From Helianthus annuus (lineage: Eukaryota; Streptophyta; Magnoliopsida; Asterales; Asteraceae), in contig NC_035444.2 in NCBI RefSeq assembly GCF_002127325.2, positions 78,613,392 to 78,677,391 of the forward strand: DNA of 64,000 nucleotides, read 5' to 3'. Position numbers and translations under genes: made by a program. Position 1 is the first letter of the stretch. Each line of letters opens with the position of its first letter. This document shows, in pieces, positions 47,680 through 63,974 of this stretch. Under the pieces are notes generated by a model. It had not been told where the DNA came from. It was given only the letters and a program-made list of their open reading frames with translations, and did no database searches.

Positions 47680-47982
47680 TCTCGTGGCAGAACAAAAACA
47701 GAGCAAGAGAAGAAAAAACAAAGCAGGAAAAGGAAGAAAGAAAGGAAGAGAATACCTGATCAATCTTCGGAGGAGTATATCCTGAATTTAAATAACAAAT
47801 CGATCCTTACCCTATCTCCTATTTATAATCATGATTTGCAGGGATGTCACTTCAGTGACGTAATGATCGCAACGGCTAGTCCGGTTATAACGGCTAGTTA
47901 TCCGAGTTGTCCGTTGAAGATAAGATCAGAACAAAATATAACTCATTAATTTACAATAAACTCCTTATATTTTGGGGGCAAT
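47680..47982 (-). promoter_or_regulatory. Accessory gene leader and promoter, duplicated copy, with polypurine tract
   Basis: Copy of 57703-58005. TATAAATA at 47820-47827 and the AACGG/CCGTT and ACGTCA words upstream are on the minus strand. The plus-strand tract ATTTTGGGGGCAAT ends at 47982 directly before the LTR. Confidence 0.65.
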
Positions 47983-48700
47983 TGTTAGGGCTGGATTTTT
48001 ACAATACATGATCCTCACATGTGATCCTAACCAGTGATCCTTGTTTCTTTGGCAGATAGTGATCCTCAGCAGAGTTCCAGGATCAGGATCACGGACCATC
48101 ATAGGATCCTCATGCTAACAGTTGCTTTCGTTGAATTTAATGTTGTTTTGCAGGATATCTAGCAGGATCCGCTCTTAAGCATCACAAACACAGGACGCGT
48201 CTTTACAACTATAGTATGTGCTTATTCGGAGATGGACGTTGTGAAGGATATGGAAACTTGGCATGATTTAAGGGCGATAATTTAGGCTAGATTTACTTTT
48301 GTTTCTAAAGGGGTAATGAGCTGATTATTAGTCCTTTTACCTAAAATAGGTCACCTACACTTGTATATATAACACTCTTCCCCATTCGGAAGAACGGACA
48401 ACACAATTCTCACACGCTTAGACACTCGAAACTATAGTGATCCTTGTACTCAGCTCATTATCATCCGAAGTTGTAACTATTTTTCTTATATTGAAGTTTG
48501 GTGATCGGTAGTTGCCATCACCCGAGGTTTTTTATGCCGGAGATCATACAGTGATCAAGGGCTTTTTCCTCGTATAAATCATTGTGTCTTTGCATATTTT
48601 ATACTGAAGTGATCCTTTACTTTTTCAATAAACCAAGCATCATACCCCGTTTACATAAAGTTTGGTTGCATTATCCTTAGTGTGATTTTTGACCAAAACA
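47983..48700 (+). repeat. 5' LTR of Tat B5
   Basis: 718 bp, TGTTAGGGCTGG to GACCAAAACA. TATATATAA at 48364-48372 is the candidate TATA box. Followed by primer site TGGCGCCCACCGTGGGGC. Because a polypurine tract also precedes it, it serves as 3' LTR for the partial copy on its left. Confidence 0.92.
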
Positions 48701-48703
48701 GTT

Positions 48704-48721
48704 TGGCGCCCACCGTGGGGC
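48704..48721 (+). other. Primer binding site of Tat B5
   Basis: TGGCGCCCACCGTGGGGC, identical to B2 at 32902-32919. Confidence 0.72.
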
Positions 48722-48777
48722 AATTGGTGCTTCATTCATAAGAAAACCTTTTGTTCGAAATCATTTCAAAGAATTAC

Positions 48778-51419
48778 ATGGCTTCATCATTGAAAAACAT
48801 GTCCACGACAATGTCTGCAGTCACCTCGTCTCAGAACACTCTGCCTCCTCCACCGGCTGGATCCCAGAAGAATGCTGAGAAGAGACCAACTCCTACTAAC
48901 TCTAAACCTCCATCTTCCTCTGCTATGAATTCTTATACTCCCAGTACTAGTGACGTATTTACTTTGATTTTGCAGATGAAGGATCGCATACAGCGGCAGG
49001 ATGAAACTAATGACAGGATCCTCAGGGAAATTGGAGATCTCAAAAGACAAAAGAAAACGGCAGAGGATCATTCCCCACTAATGCCCAAATCCTTGAGCTT
49101 TGATACTCCAATGATCACTTCTCAGCCATCGGGAATTCCAGACGTGCAAATTATGGGAGAATCAAGAGGATTGCACCTCGGATCAACAGCAATGACTCAG
49201 GCATCAGGCCCACACTTTCAGCCGGCAGGATCCTATCCCCCGCATACGGGATCCCTCATGAATTCAGGAGCCTATCCGGCAGCACAACAATTTCAGGGAT
49301 CCTACTTTGTTCCAGGATCATCCCAGGGTCAAGGATCCTCCTTTGTTCCAGGATCGTACCAGGGTCAAGGATCCTACTTTGTTCCAGGATCATCCCAGGG
49401 TCAAGGATCCTCCTTTGTTCCGGGATCATCCCAGGGTCAAGGATCCTCCTTTGTTCCAGGATCATCCCAGATACCAGGATCCTTCCAGATGCCAGGATCC
49501 CTAAAAAGTTTGCAAACAGGAAGTCTAGATGTCCATCAAGGGGACTTCATTCCAATGCAGACCATTGCTTCCACTGGTCCCTCCGTTATCTCGGAATCCC
49601 AGCAATATGGATTCGCGAACTTGAACCCAATGGGAGGTAACACTTTAAATAATTATCTTACCACTAACCATGGATTCATGCAGGATACAGGTATCAATCA
49701 TGCTATGGCCAGGGAGTTGCAGAAGCTAAAAGATATGATCTCAAGTGTTCCAGGGGTAGTCAAGCCTATCCCAGAGATTGCAGATGGAAGCCATAAGGTA
49801 TCTCGCTTTGCAACACCAATTTGTGATGCAGAGGTACCCAAAAGGTTCCATATCCCTACTATGAAGCTGTATGATGGTACAACGGATCCAGAGGAACACG
49901 TAGCACAATACAGGGAGAGGATGGAGATCAATCCTATCCCAGAAAAGTTGAAGGAAGCATGCCTATGTAAAGGATTTGGATCCACTCTTACTTTATCAGC
50001 TCTTAAATGGCTGCTAAGTCTTCCCCCTTACTCTATTATTTCATTTGCTAATTTAGTTAATTTATTCAATAACCAATTCTCTTGTAGTAGAAAATTTGAA
50101 AGATTAACTAGTGATTTATATAGGGTAACTCAAAGTCATAATGAATCATTAAGGGATTATATAACTAAATTCAGTAAAGAATCCTTGGACATTCCCAACT
50201 TGGATATGGCTACGGCTGTTGAAGCCTTCAAAATGGGACTGCTTAAGGATTCATTGTTCTATGATGATCTTGTTATGACACCATGCAGGAACCTAGATGA
50301 AGTAAGAACTCGGGCACTCAGGTTCATCCGGCTAGAGGATGACAAGAGGATCCAGGAGAGGCAAGTAGGATCCTCAAAACAGGAGAAGCAAGGATCCTCC
50401 TTCAAGAGCAATAAGTTCAAGTCCTACCATAGAAATGACAACCAGAATGTGCATGCTGTTGACCAAGAAGAGGATGATGAAGATTATCCTCCAATCTCAG
50501 AATATTGTTTTTCCGTTGATAATCATGAACTAATCCTTGCAATGCAGAATCTAGGAGAAAAAGCTAGGTGGCCCAGGAAGAATGATAAACCATCCGGGAC
50601 TAAAGACAAGTCAAAATGGTGTCCTACCATGAGGATTTCGGGCATCTAACCGAAGAATGCATAGCTTTAAGAAAAGAAATTGGATATCTGTTAAGCAAGG
50701 GGCACCTAAAAGAATTATTGGGAAGAAAAAAGCAAAAGACTCAGGATCCTGAAAGGATCCCTGAAAAGGCTCCAGCACCTCCGGCAAATGCACAAGTGAT
50801 CAACTTTATTTCCGGAGGATCAGACATCTGTGGTACATCCTTCTCGGCGGCCAAAAGGCATGCAAAGGAATCAAAAATGGATAATGGAGAAAGACCTATT
50901 AGAACATCAAGTGTCTCAGAAGGGAAGATGATAACGTTTGATGAGGATGATCGCATTAACATTCAGGATCCTCATCACGATAGTTTAGTTATTACTCTCT
51001 TTATCTCTAACCATTTTGTCCGCATGATCCTTATCGATGGAGGAAGCTCAGTGAACATTATCCAGCTTGATGTTCTGAAGAAAATGGGTATCCCAGAATC
51101 AGACATCACACCAAGATCCTCTGTGCTTGTAGGGTTCAGTGGAGAAACGAAGAAAACTCTGGGGGACATCAAACTCCCAATCTACGTGGAAGGATTACAT
51201 AATTATCAGAAATTTTGTGTTATTGACTGTTTATCTTGTTGCAATGTTATCCTTGGCAGGCCTTGGATACATGATATGAAAGCAGTCCCATCCACCTACC
51301 ATCAATGTGTGAAGCTCCCTAGCCCATGGGGAATAATCAAGATCGACAGTGATCAGCAGGAGGCTAAGGATTGTTATACCTCATCCATGAAGCCAACCTC
51401 GAAGCCAAGGGAGCAATAG
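48778..51419 (+). pseudogene. Tat B5 gag-protease (one frameshift, ends in UAG readthrough context)
   Basis: ATG at 48778, MASSLKNMSTTMSAV. The first ~330 residues are low-complexity, with a 12-residue tandem repeat (FVPGSSQGQGSS). The gag capsid core spans about residues 330-530 (SRFATPICDAEVPKRFHIP, LVNLFNNQFSCSRKFERLT, FKMGLLKDSLFYDDLV). Near 50621 one G is missing (TGTCCTAC against TGTGCCTAC in B3), which shifts the frame in the zinc-knuckle region; the other frame continues YHEDFGHLTEEC to the protease motif LIDGGSSVNII near 51033. The ORF ends PREQ with TAG at 51417-51419 in the context CAA TAG CAA TTA, in frame with pol. Gag is the capsid, the C-terminal domain an aspartic protease. 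Confidence 0.87.
49297..49476 (+). repeat. 36-bp tandem repeat in Tat B5 gag, 5 units
   Basis: Units start at 49297, 49333, 49369, 49405 and 49441, each beginning GGATCC and encoding GS(S/Y)FVPGSSQGQ. The last unit is divergent at its end. B2 has four units. Confidence 0.9.
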
Positions 51420-54725
<3,306 letters not shown>

Positions 54726-55144
54726 ACATGATCCTTCAAAGCATGTGATCCTTACACTGAAGTATCCTCGAAGGATCCCGGTGATGTCAGTGATCCTTAC
54801 TCTGGTAATGTCCTTATCTTAAAACTATTACATTTCCTTACTTTTTACCTAAGGATAAGGATCATGTATCCTTCATCCTCTTCTCACGAACCATTTGAGT
54901 TATGATAGTTCAGATATCTTCAGCATATTGTTGAAGCTCTTCAAAAGCACCACAGATCCTTGGGTTCAACCCCAGCTATCCTTAGGATTATCCCCAGTTT
55001 CCGCCAGCAGCGCACGATGATCCTGATATAGTTCATGTCTTTGGGACCAGTACCCACTTCCGGGGCTGACAACCTCATCGTACTGGCTATACTCAGGATC
55101 CTCCGTATAATGGTAGACGTACCATACATCCGTTCCTAAGGTTT

Positions 55145-55186
55145 CTAACGTTTTCACGTTAGCTAAGGTTTTGACATTTTCATGTC
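55145..55186 (-). other. Pair of GAAA-loop hairpins, B5 copy
   Basis: On the minus strand GACAT-GAAA-ATGTC (55186-55173) and CTAACGT-GAAA-ACGTTAG (55162-55145), both fully paired. The first differs from B6 (GGCAT/ATGCC) by a compensated base pair. Confidence 0.68.
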
Positions 55187-55236
55187 ACTAAGTTTGGATA
55201 GTCGCCAGTAAGGGCCATACTCCAGTTTACATACGA

Positions 55237-55303
55237 TCCTTTGGGCTTGTCCCCAGTTATCCTTTGGGCTTGTCCCCAGTTATCTCTTGGGCATGTCCCC
55301 AGC
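55237..55303 (-). repeat. 22-23 bp minisatellite, 3 copies (B5)
   Basis: Minus-strand unit AACTGGGGACAAGCCCAAAGG and variants; 4 copies in B3 and 5 in B6. Confidence 0.82.
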
Positions 55304-55751
55304 TACTAACTTATCTTTTACATTGGCTTAGTCCCAAGTTATGTCTCATTTTTCAGGTTTTTAAAGTTAGACACATAAGGGTCCTTAATCCTTATTAAAT
55401 CTCATCTACGGTTATCTTGATTAAAGGATAGGATCCTAACTTGGATCCTCAGGTATGATCCTTGACTATTTTGATTATACTAAACTACCCTTACACTTTG
55501 ACAACTAAACCTATGATCCTTGAAATTGATTGCTTCAGAAATTTTCAGTGTCAGGATATTTGATCTAGGATCATATCCTAAAATTATTAAACATGGTTTG
55601 CTCAACTCTTGTTACTCTAACAAAGATATTTCTAAAACAACTGGAAAATAAAGAGGATAAATAAAGGATAACAACACGAGATAAGCCAGAAAGATTAAAG
55701 TTATTTTATTAACAAAAGGATCTTAAACCCTTTCAAAAAGTTGTCAAAATT

Positions 55752-55801
55752 GCCAACCCACGTTTCTACCAGCAAAACGTGGCCCGTCCACATGGGTTGG
55801 C
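55752..55801 (-). other. Conserved hairpin, B5 copy
   Basis: GCCAACCCA (55752-55760) against TGGGTTGGC (55793-55801), the same arms as B3. Confidence 0.65.
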
Positions 55802-56076
55802 AAAGGGTGTCCATTGTCTATGCGGTCTTAGCAGGTGCAGGAAATTAAAGGCGGCATGATCACAAAGGCTTCATCCCCCAAACAGAGGATCCCTCCACCT
55901 TTTGTAATCCTACCTATTGTCCAAAGGATCCATGATCCTTAACCCTAAAAACTATTGTTCAAGTTACAAACCATAATTGTTTCAAACATCAACAACCACA
56001 AACAAACCACTACCAAACTCAAAAAATTGGGCTCCGGCCTAGTCTCGAAATATCCATCATCGCCCAATCCAGCAGC

Positions 56077-57702
56077 TCACACCTTTGCTGCTCCATCACC
56101 ACCAGCTTCTCCACCCTGATCCTTGTCAACATCACCGCCCTCCAGCATTGGGATCTCCTCAGCTTCGTCCTCATCCTCCAGCTCTGCCAGTCTTGCCTTC
56201 CAACCCTCCACGTCCCATGAGCTTTTGTCAAAGGCAGGATCCTGAGCCTCCGCAGCCATCTGTAGTTGTATCTTGTACATGGCAATTGCGGCAGAGACCT
56301 TGGCATCCTGGGTGATCTCCTGCTTCTCGCCATCCATGTCGATCAGCCTTTGAGCAGCCTCATCCTTTGTAGCCCGGAGTTCCTTCTCAAGATCGGCTAT
56401 CTTGAGATCCTTCAATACGCCCATTTGTTGGAGGTCGGCGATTTGGCTTTCCTGATCCTCGACATGGCCAAGGTAGGTCTCAATCTCAGCAAGTTTCTTC
56501 AAAAGAGAAAAAAGGTAAGTTCAGGATCAGGTGATCCTCAAAGAAGCAGGATATACAGGCAGAATACACAAGCAGGATGTTCGAGATGGATGACCAACAG
56601 GGGCAATAATCCTTACCTCATTGACATAGTCGAGAAACTGTTGGCGGATCAGGGGAAATCCTTGGAGATCCTCAGAAGTCTTTCTCTTCTTCCCCTTACC
56701 CCTAACAGGTGCTTTAGGGGCCGAAGCAGAGGGACTGGCAACAGAAGTCTTCTTTCTTGAAGACTTGACAGTGGCAAGTTCATCAATCCCGAACTTAGAG
56801 GCAGACTTAGTAGACTTCCCAGCGCCTACACAATCAAAACAAGATAAGTCTCCTAACCAATTTAACATTTTTGCATAGAACTTACTTTTTAGTCAGGATA
56901 CTTACTTGACATTGTGGCAGATGCAGAGGATACTTCTTGTGAATCCTGGATGGTGACTTGAAAACTTCTGGTCTCAGGATCAAGCTTTTTGAAAGCTAAA
57001 ACTCTCTCTCTTGTAGCAGGGGTTAACTTGAGATGAGCAATGGAAATAGCTGCACAAGGGACAAAAAAGACATTAGTGATCCTCATCATAAGAGACAAGT
57101 CTGATGGTGATCCTTCCAGGATCCTCTATCCTACCATGGGTGGCCCACTCCTTGGGCAGATCCTTCCCATTAGGGATGGTATCCCTCCTTACAAAGAAGA
57201 AACGACGCTTCCAGTTTGTATCATTTTTGGTAACCTTTAAAACAGGGTGATCCTCCCCGGCCTTCCGTTTCAGCAAGTATCGATAGGAACCAAACGTGGT
57301 AAGATCATAAAGCTCGGCCAGCTCTGCCATCCCTAAATCAATCCCCTCCTGCTCGATGATCCTCTCGAAGGTACACAGAACCCTCCAGATCATCGGCATG
57401 GCTTGGATATAGGACATGCCGGTCAAAGAAAAGAAAGATTGGGTGAAGGCCGGAAAAGGATACGAATATCCTATGGTAAACGGAGTTGCAGGAAAGGCCA
57501 CCCAGGCATCAGAAACAGAGTCACTCAGAGCAGTGGATGTGAATGACTTGAAAACGGCATCCGCCGGAAAACAATGACGAATCCTATCTACATGAGCATC
57601 GGTAAAACAGCATCTCTCCGTAGGAGAGTCCTTAATGATCCCTTGGCTTTTCAGGGGACTGCTCTTCTTGTGATCCTTATGGGGAGAATTTCGGAGCAAC
57701 AT
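56077..57702 (-). CDS. Antisense spliced accessory protein of Tat B5 (446 aa, open)
   Basis: Four predicted exons on the minus strand: 57702-57135 (568 nt), 57049-56906 (144), 56825-56617 (209) and 56496-56077 (420), total 1,341 nt. Donors are GTAGGA, GTAAGT and GTAAGG; acceptors TGCAG, GTGTAG and TTGAAG; intron phases 1, 1 and 0. No stop interrupts the joined frame. Exon 1 (about 189 residues) carries the conserved domain: CCFTDAHVDRIRHCFPAD, WVAFPATPFTIGYSYPF, IQAMPMIWRVL, RRFFFVRRDTIPNGKD; it resembles the 'putative gypsy-type transposon' family (Transposase_28), from memory. Exon 3 is basic (RGKGKKRKTSEDL), possibly nuclear-targeting. Exon 4 is a predicted coiled coil (LKIADLEKELRATKDEAA) with an acidic Gly-rich tail. 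It lies opposite and downstream of pol, with its own promoter. Role unknown; the gene structure is inferred from sequence only. Confidence 0.78.
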
Positions 57703-57842
57703 TCTCGTGGCAGAACAAAAACAGAGCAAGAGCAGAAAAAACAAAGCAGGAAAAGGAAGAAAGAAAGGAAGAGAATACCTGATCAATCTTCGGAGGAGTA
57801 TATCCTGAATTTAAATAACAAATCGATCCTTACCCTATCTCC

Positions 57843-57938
57843 TATTTATAATCATGATTTGCTGGGATGTCACTTTAGTGACGTAATGATCGCAACGGCT
57901 AGTCCGGTTATAACGGCTAGTTATCCGAGTTGTCCGTT
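57843..57938 (-). promoter_or_regulatory. Promoter of the B5 antisense accessory gene
   Basis: On the minus strand: AACGG/CCGTT words (plus-strand 57894-57898, 57912-57916, 57934-57938), TTACGTCA near 57880 and TATAAATA at 57850-57843, about 140 bp before the ATG. The arrangement is the same as in B3 and B6. Confidence 0.6.
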
Positions 57939-57991
57939 GAAGATAAGATCAGAACAAAATATAACTCATTAATTTACAATAAACTCCTTAT

Positions 57992-58005
57992 ATTTTGGGG
58001 GCAAT
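57992..58005 (+). other. Polypurine tract of Tat B5
   Basis: ATTTTGGGGGCAAT directly before the 3' LTR start TGTTAGGGC. Confidence 0.82.
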
Positions 58006-58721
58006 TGTTAGGGCTGGATTTTTACAATACATGATCCTCACATGTGATCCTAACCAGTGATCCTTGTTTCTTTGGCAGATAGTGATCCTCAGCAGAGTTC
58101 CAGGATCAGGATCACGGACCATCATAGGATCCTCATGCTAATAGTTGCTTTCGTTGAATTTAATGTTGTTTTGCAGGATATCTAGCAGGATCCGCTCTTA
58201 AGCATCACAAACACAGGACGCGTCTTTACAACTATAGTATGTGCTTATTCGGAGATGGACGTTGTGAACGATATGGAAACTTGGCATGATTTAAGGGCGA
58301 TAATTTAGGCTAGATTTACTTTTGTTTCTAAAGGGGTAATGAGCTGATTATTAGTCCTTTTACCTAAAATAGGTCACCTACACTTGTATATATAACACTC
58401 TTCCCCATTCGGAAGAACGGACAACACAATTCTCACACGCTTAGACACTCGAAACTATAGTGATCCTTGTACTCAGCTCATTATCATCCGAAGTTGTAAC
58501 TATTTTTCTTATATTGAAGTTTGGTGATCGGTAGTTGCCATCACCCGAGGTTTTTTATGCCGGAGATCATACAGTGATCAAGGGCTTTTTCCTCGTATAA
58601 ATCATTGTGTCTTTGCATATTTTATACTGAAGTGATCCTTTACTTTTTCAATAAACCAAGCATCATACCCCGTTTACATAAAGTTTGGTTGCATTATCCT
58701 TAGTGTGATTTTTGACCAAAA
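58006..58721 (+). repeat. 3' LTR of Tat B5, lacking its last two bases
   Basis: Matches 47983-48700 with about two visible differences, but ends GACCAAAA and is joined to an inverted LTR fragment instead of ending in CA followed by target DNA. Confidence 0.88.
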
Positions 58722-58829
58722 AATCCTGATCCTGGAATTCTTCTGAGGATCACTATCTGCCAAAGAATCAAGGATCACTGGTTAGGATCACATATAAGGA
58801 TCATAAGTCATAGAAATCCAGCCCTAACA
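58722..58829 (-). repeat. Truncated 3' LTR of Tat B6
   Basis: Corresponds to the first ~108 bp of a Tat LTR in reverse orientation (AATCCTGATCCTGG ... CAGCCCTAACA), fused tail to tail to the B5 3' LTR. It matches the solo LTR at about 47081-47188. Confidence 0.83.
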
Positions 58830-58843
58830 ATTGCCCCCAAAAT
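58830..58843 (-). other. Polypurine tract of Tat B6
   Basis: Minus strand ATTTTGGGGGCAAT next to the LTR remnant. Confidence 0.78.
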
Positions 58844-58904
58844 ATAAGGAGTAATATTGTAAATAAACGAGTTGTATTTTGTTTGATCTTATCCGCAACA
58901 AATT

Positions 58905-58992
58905 AACGGATAACTAGCCGTTGGAGACGGACTAGCCGTTGCAAACCCTTACGTCACAGAAGTGACAGCCCTGCAAATCATCATTATAAATA
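58905..58992 (+). promoter_or_regulatory. Promoter of the B6 antisense accessory gene
   Basis: AACGG at 58905, CCGTT at 58918 and 58936, TTACGTCA near 58949-58956 and TATAAATA at 58985-58992, 152 bp before the ATG at 59137. Confidence 0.6.
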
Positions 58993-59136
58993 GGAGTTAG
59001 AGATAGGATCAATTTGCATTTAAATTCAAGAGAGACTCCCTTTATATTCTCGTCCGAAGATCAATCAGGTATCTCTTTTCCTCTTTCTTCCTTCTCTTAC
59101 TCTGTTTTTCTATTCTCTTTCCATCATTCTGCAAAG

Positions 59137-60715
59137 ATGTTGCTCCGGAACTCCCCGCATAAGGATCCTGAGAAGAACAGTCCCTTGAAGGGTCAAGGGA
59201 TCATCAAAGATTCTCCCGCCGAGAGGTGCTGTTTTACCGATCCTCAGGTCGACAAAATCCGTCATTGTTTTCCGGCGAACACCATCTTCAAGTCTTTTAC
59301 TTCTACCGCTTTGAGCGATTTTATCTCTGATTCTTGGGTAGCCTTTCCTGTTACTCCGTTCTTGATAGGATATTCGTATCCTTTCCCACAGTTCACTCAA
59401 TCCTTCTTCTCTCTCACCGGCATCTGCTATATCCAGGCTATGCCCATGATCTGGAGGGTGTTGTATACCCTTGAGAGGATCATTGAACAAGAGGGGATTG
59501 ACCTCGGTATGGCGGAGCTGGCTGAGATGTATGATCTTACCACTTTCGGACCCCATCGTTATCTGTTTAAGCGAAAAGCTGGAGAGGATCATCCTGTCTT
59601 CAAGGTCACCAAGAATGACACAAACTGGAAGCGTCGGTTCTTTTTTGTTAGGAGAGATACCATCCCTGATGGGAAGGATCTGCCCAAAGAGTGGGCTACT
59701 CATGGTAGGATAGAGGATCCTGGAAAGATCACCATAAGATTTATTCCTTAGGATGAGGATCACTAATATTTTCTTGTTTATTGTGCAGCTATCTCCATCT
59801 CTCGTCTGAAGTTGACACCTGCTGCAAAAGAGAGACTTTTGGCCTTCAAGAAGCTTGATCCGGAGACAAGAACTTTCCAGGTTGCTACCTAGGATTCCCA
59901 AGAAGTATCCTCTGCCTCTGTCATAATGTCAAGTAAGTATCCTTATTTAGAAAGTAATTCTATGTAGGATTTTCAAATTTAATTAGAAAACTTATCTTAT
60001 TTCGGTTGTGTAGGTGCTGGAAAATCTTCTAAGTCTGCCTCAATGTTTGGCATTGATGATCTTGCTAATGTCAAATCTGCAAGGAAGAAGACTCCTGCTG
60101 CCAGCCCAACTGCTTCAGCCCCTAAAGCACCTATTAGGGGTAAAGGAAAGAAGAGAAAGGCCTCTGAGGATCTACAAGGCCTGCCCCTGCTCCGCCAACA
60201 GTTTCTGGACTACTTCAACGAGGTAAGGATCACTGCCCCTGTTTGTTATCCTGACAGTTTTGAGGATCACTTGTTTCTGACGTTATGCTTTCCTTGCAGA
60301 AATTTGTTGAAATAGAGACTTATGTTGGCCACGTCGAGGATCAAGATCACCAAATTGCTGACCTCCAACAGATGGGTATGCTGAAGGATCTCAAGATTGC
60401 TGATCTTGAGAAGGAGCTCCGGGCTACCAAGGATGAAGCTGCCAAAATGCTAATCAACTTTGATTAGAGAAGCATGATATCACCCAGGATGCCAAGGTCT
60501 CTGCTGCGATAACCATGTATAAGATCCAGCTGCAGATGGCTGCGGAGGCTCAGGATCCTTCCTTCGACAAGAGCACATGGGACGTGGAGGGCTGGAAGGC
60601 GAGGCTGGCAGAGTTGGAGGATGATGAGGAGGCTGAGGAGATACCGATTCTTGAAGGCAAGGATCATGCTGGGGAGGCTAGTGGAGCTGGTGGTGATGGT
60701 GCAGCCAAGGATTGA
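59137..60715 (+). pseudogene. Antisense spliced accessory gene of Tat B6 (one nonsense codon, one frameshift)
   Basis: Predicted exons 59137-59704 (568 nt), 59789-59932 (144), 60014-60222 (209) and 60300-60715 (416), with the same splice sites and phases as B3 and B5. The product starts MLLRNSPHKDPEKNS; exon 1 has WVAFPVTPFLIGYSYPF, IQAMPMIWRVLYTLERI and RRFFFVRRDTIPDGK. TAG at 59890-59892 interrupts exon 2 (ATxDS context) and a one-base deletion near 60467 (GATTAGAGAAG) breaks the coiled-coil exon, which ends EASGAGGDGAAKD. Confidence 0.8.
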
Positions 60716-60974
60716 GCTGCAGGATTGGGCGATGAAGGAAACTTCTAGACATAGCCGGAGCCCAATTTTTTTTTTTTTGTGTTTGTTGATGTTTTAAACG
60801 ATGATGGTCTGTAACTTTGAACAATAGTTTTAGGATTAAGGATCCAGGATCCTTCAGACAATAGGTAGGATTGCAAATGGTGGAGGGATCCTCTGTTTGG
60901 GGGATGAAGCCATTGTGATCCTGCCGCCTTTATATCCCTGCATTACTTTTGAACCTATTATCATGGACACCCTT

Positions 60975-61027
60975 TACCTACCCCAGCGGACGGGCCACGT
61001 ATTGCTGGTAGATGCTTGGGGTAGGTA
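60975..61027 (+). other. Conserved hairpin, B6 copy (compensated)
   Basis: TACCTACCCCA (60975-60985) pairs with TGGGGTAGGTA (61017-61027). Compared with B3/B5 (GCCAACCCA/TGGGTTGGC) two stem positions are changed on both arms. Confidence 0.68.
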
Positions 61028-61479
61028 ATTTTGACAACCTTTGAAGGGTTAATCCTTTTGTTAATAAATAAAATCTTAAACTTTTATCGCTTATCTTGTG
61101 TTATTATCCTTTTTATTTCCAATTGTTTTGATACATGTTTGTTTGAGTAAGAAAAGTTGAGCAAATTATGTTTAAGAAATTTAGGATATGATCCTGGATC
61201 AAATATCCTATAATCGAAAATTTTCAAGGTAGTTTATTTTAAGGATCATAGGTTCAGTTGTCAAGGTCTAAGGGTTATTCAAATGAATAATGAATGAAAT
61301 TAAAAATAGTTAAGGATCATACCTGAGGATCCAAGTTAGGATCCTAACCTTTAATCAGGATAACGATAAGTAAAACTTTAATGGATAATAAGGATTAAGG
61401 ATCCTTAATTATTTAACTTCGAAAACCTGAAAAAATGGAATATAACTTGGGACTAAGCCGATATAAAAGATAAGTTAGT

Positions 61480-61590
61480 AACTGGGGACAAGCCCAAGGA
61501 TAACTGGGGACAAGCCCAAAGGATAACTGGGGACAAGCCCGAAGGATAACTGGGGACAAGCCCAAGGATAACTGGGGACAAGCCCAAGGA
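61480..61590 (+). repeat. 22-23 bp minisatellite, 5 copies (B6)
   Basis: Tandem AACTGGGGACAAGCCCAAGG-type units in direct succession; a further copy lies near 61828. Confidence 0.85.
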
Positions 61591-61640
61591 TCGTATGTAA
61601 ACTGGAGTATGGCCCTTACTGGCGACTATCCATACTTAGT

Positions 61641-61682
61641 GGCATGAAAATGCCAAAACCTTAGCTAACGTGAAAACGTTAG
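61641..61682 (+). other. Pair of GAAA-loop hairpins, B6 copy
   Basis: GGCAT-GAAA-ATGCC (61641-61654) and CTAACGT-GAAA-ACGTTAG (61665-61682), both fully paired. Confidence 0.68.
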
Positions 61683-62100
61683 AAACCTTAGGAATGGATG
61701 TATGGTACGTCTACCATTATACGTAGGATCCTAGGCATAGCTAGTACGATGAGGTTATCAGCCCCTGGAGTGGGTACTGGTCCCAAAGACATGAACTATA
61801 CCAGGATCATCGTGCGCTACAGGCGAAAACTGGGGACAAGCCCAAGGATAACTGGGGTTGAACCCAAGGATCTGAGATGCTTTTAGAGACTATCAATAAT
61901 ATGCTGAGGATACCTGGACTATCAGAACTCAAATTCTCGTGAGAGGAGGATGAAGGATACATGATCCTTATCCTTAGGTAAAAATAAGAAAATGGAATAG
62001 TTTAGGAGTAGGATATTACCAGAGTAAGGATCATTGACATCATCGGGATCCTTCGAGGATGCTTTCAATGTAAGGATCATATGTGCCAGGAGGATCCTGT

Positions 62101-63974
<1,874 letters not shown>

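Larger units (their letters stand above)
54726..56076. other. B5 spacer: predicted 3' region of the accessory transcript
   Basis: Noncoding. Read on the minus strand from 56076 downward it has the GGTGGAGGGATCCTCTG motif near 55895, the hairpin at 55801-55752, the minisatellite at 55303-55237, the two GAAA-loop hairpins at 55186-55145, an ATGGTA/TACCAT hairpin near 55121, and CGTGCGCTGCTGGCG at 55016-55002. Confidence 0.7.
60716..62100. other. B6 spacer: predicted 3' region of the accessory transcript
   Basis: Noncoding; same order of elements as in B3: GGTGGAGGGATCCTCTG near 60880, hairpin 60975-61027, minisatellite 61480-61590, GAAA-loop hairpins 61641-61682, CGTGCGCTACAGGCG at 61811-61825. 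A T-run near 60771 follows the accessory stop. Confidence 0.7.

Noticed and set aside
56077..57702. Host gene interpretation of the spliced accessory gene
   Set aside because: It recurs at the same place and opposite strand in every Tat copy between integrase and the polypurine tract, so it belongs to the element.
61480..61590. CRISPR-like regular repeat array
   Set aside because: Units are contiguous 22-23 bp minisatellite copies without unique spacers, in plant retrotransposon DNA.
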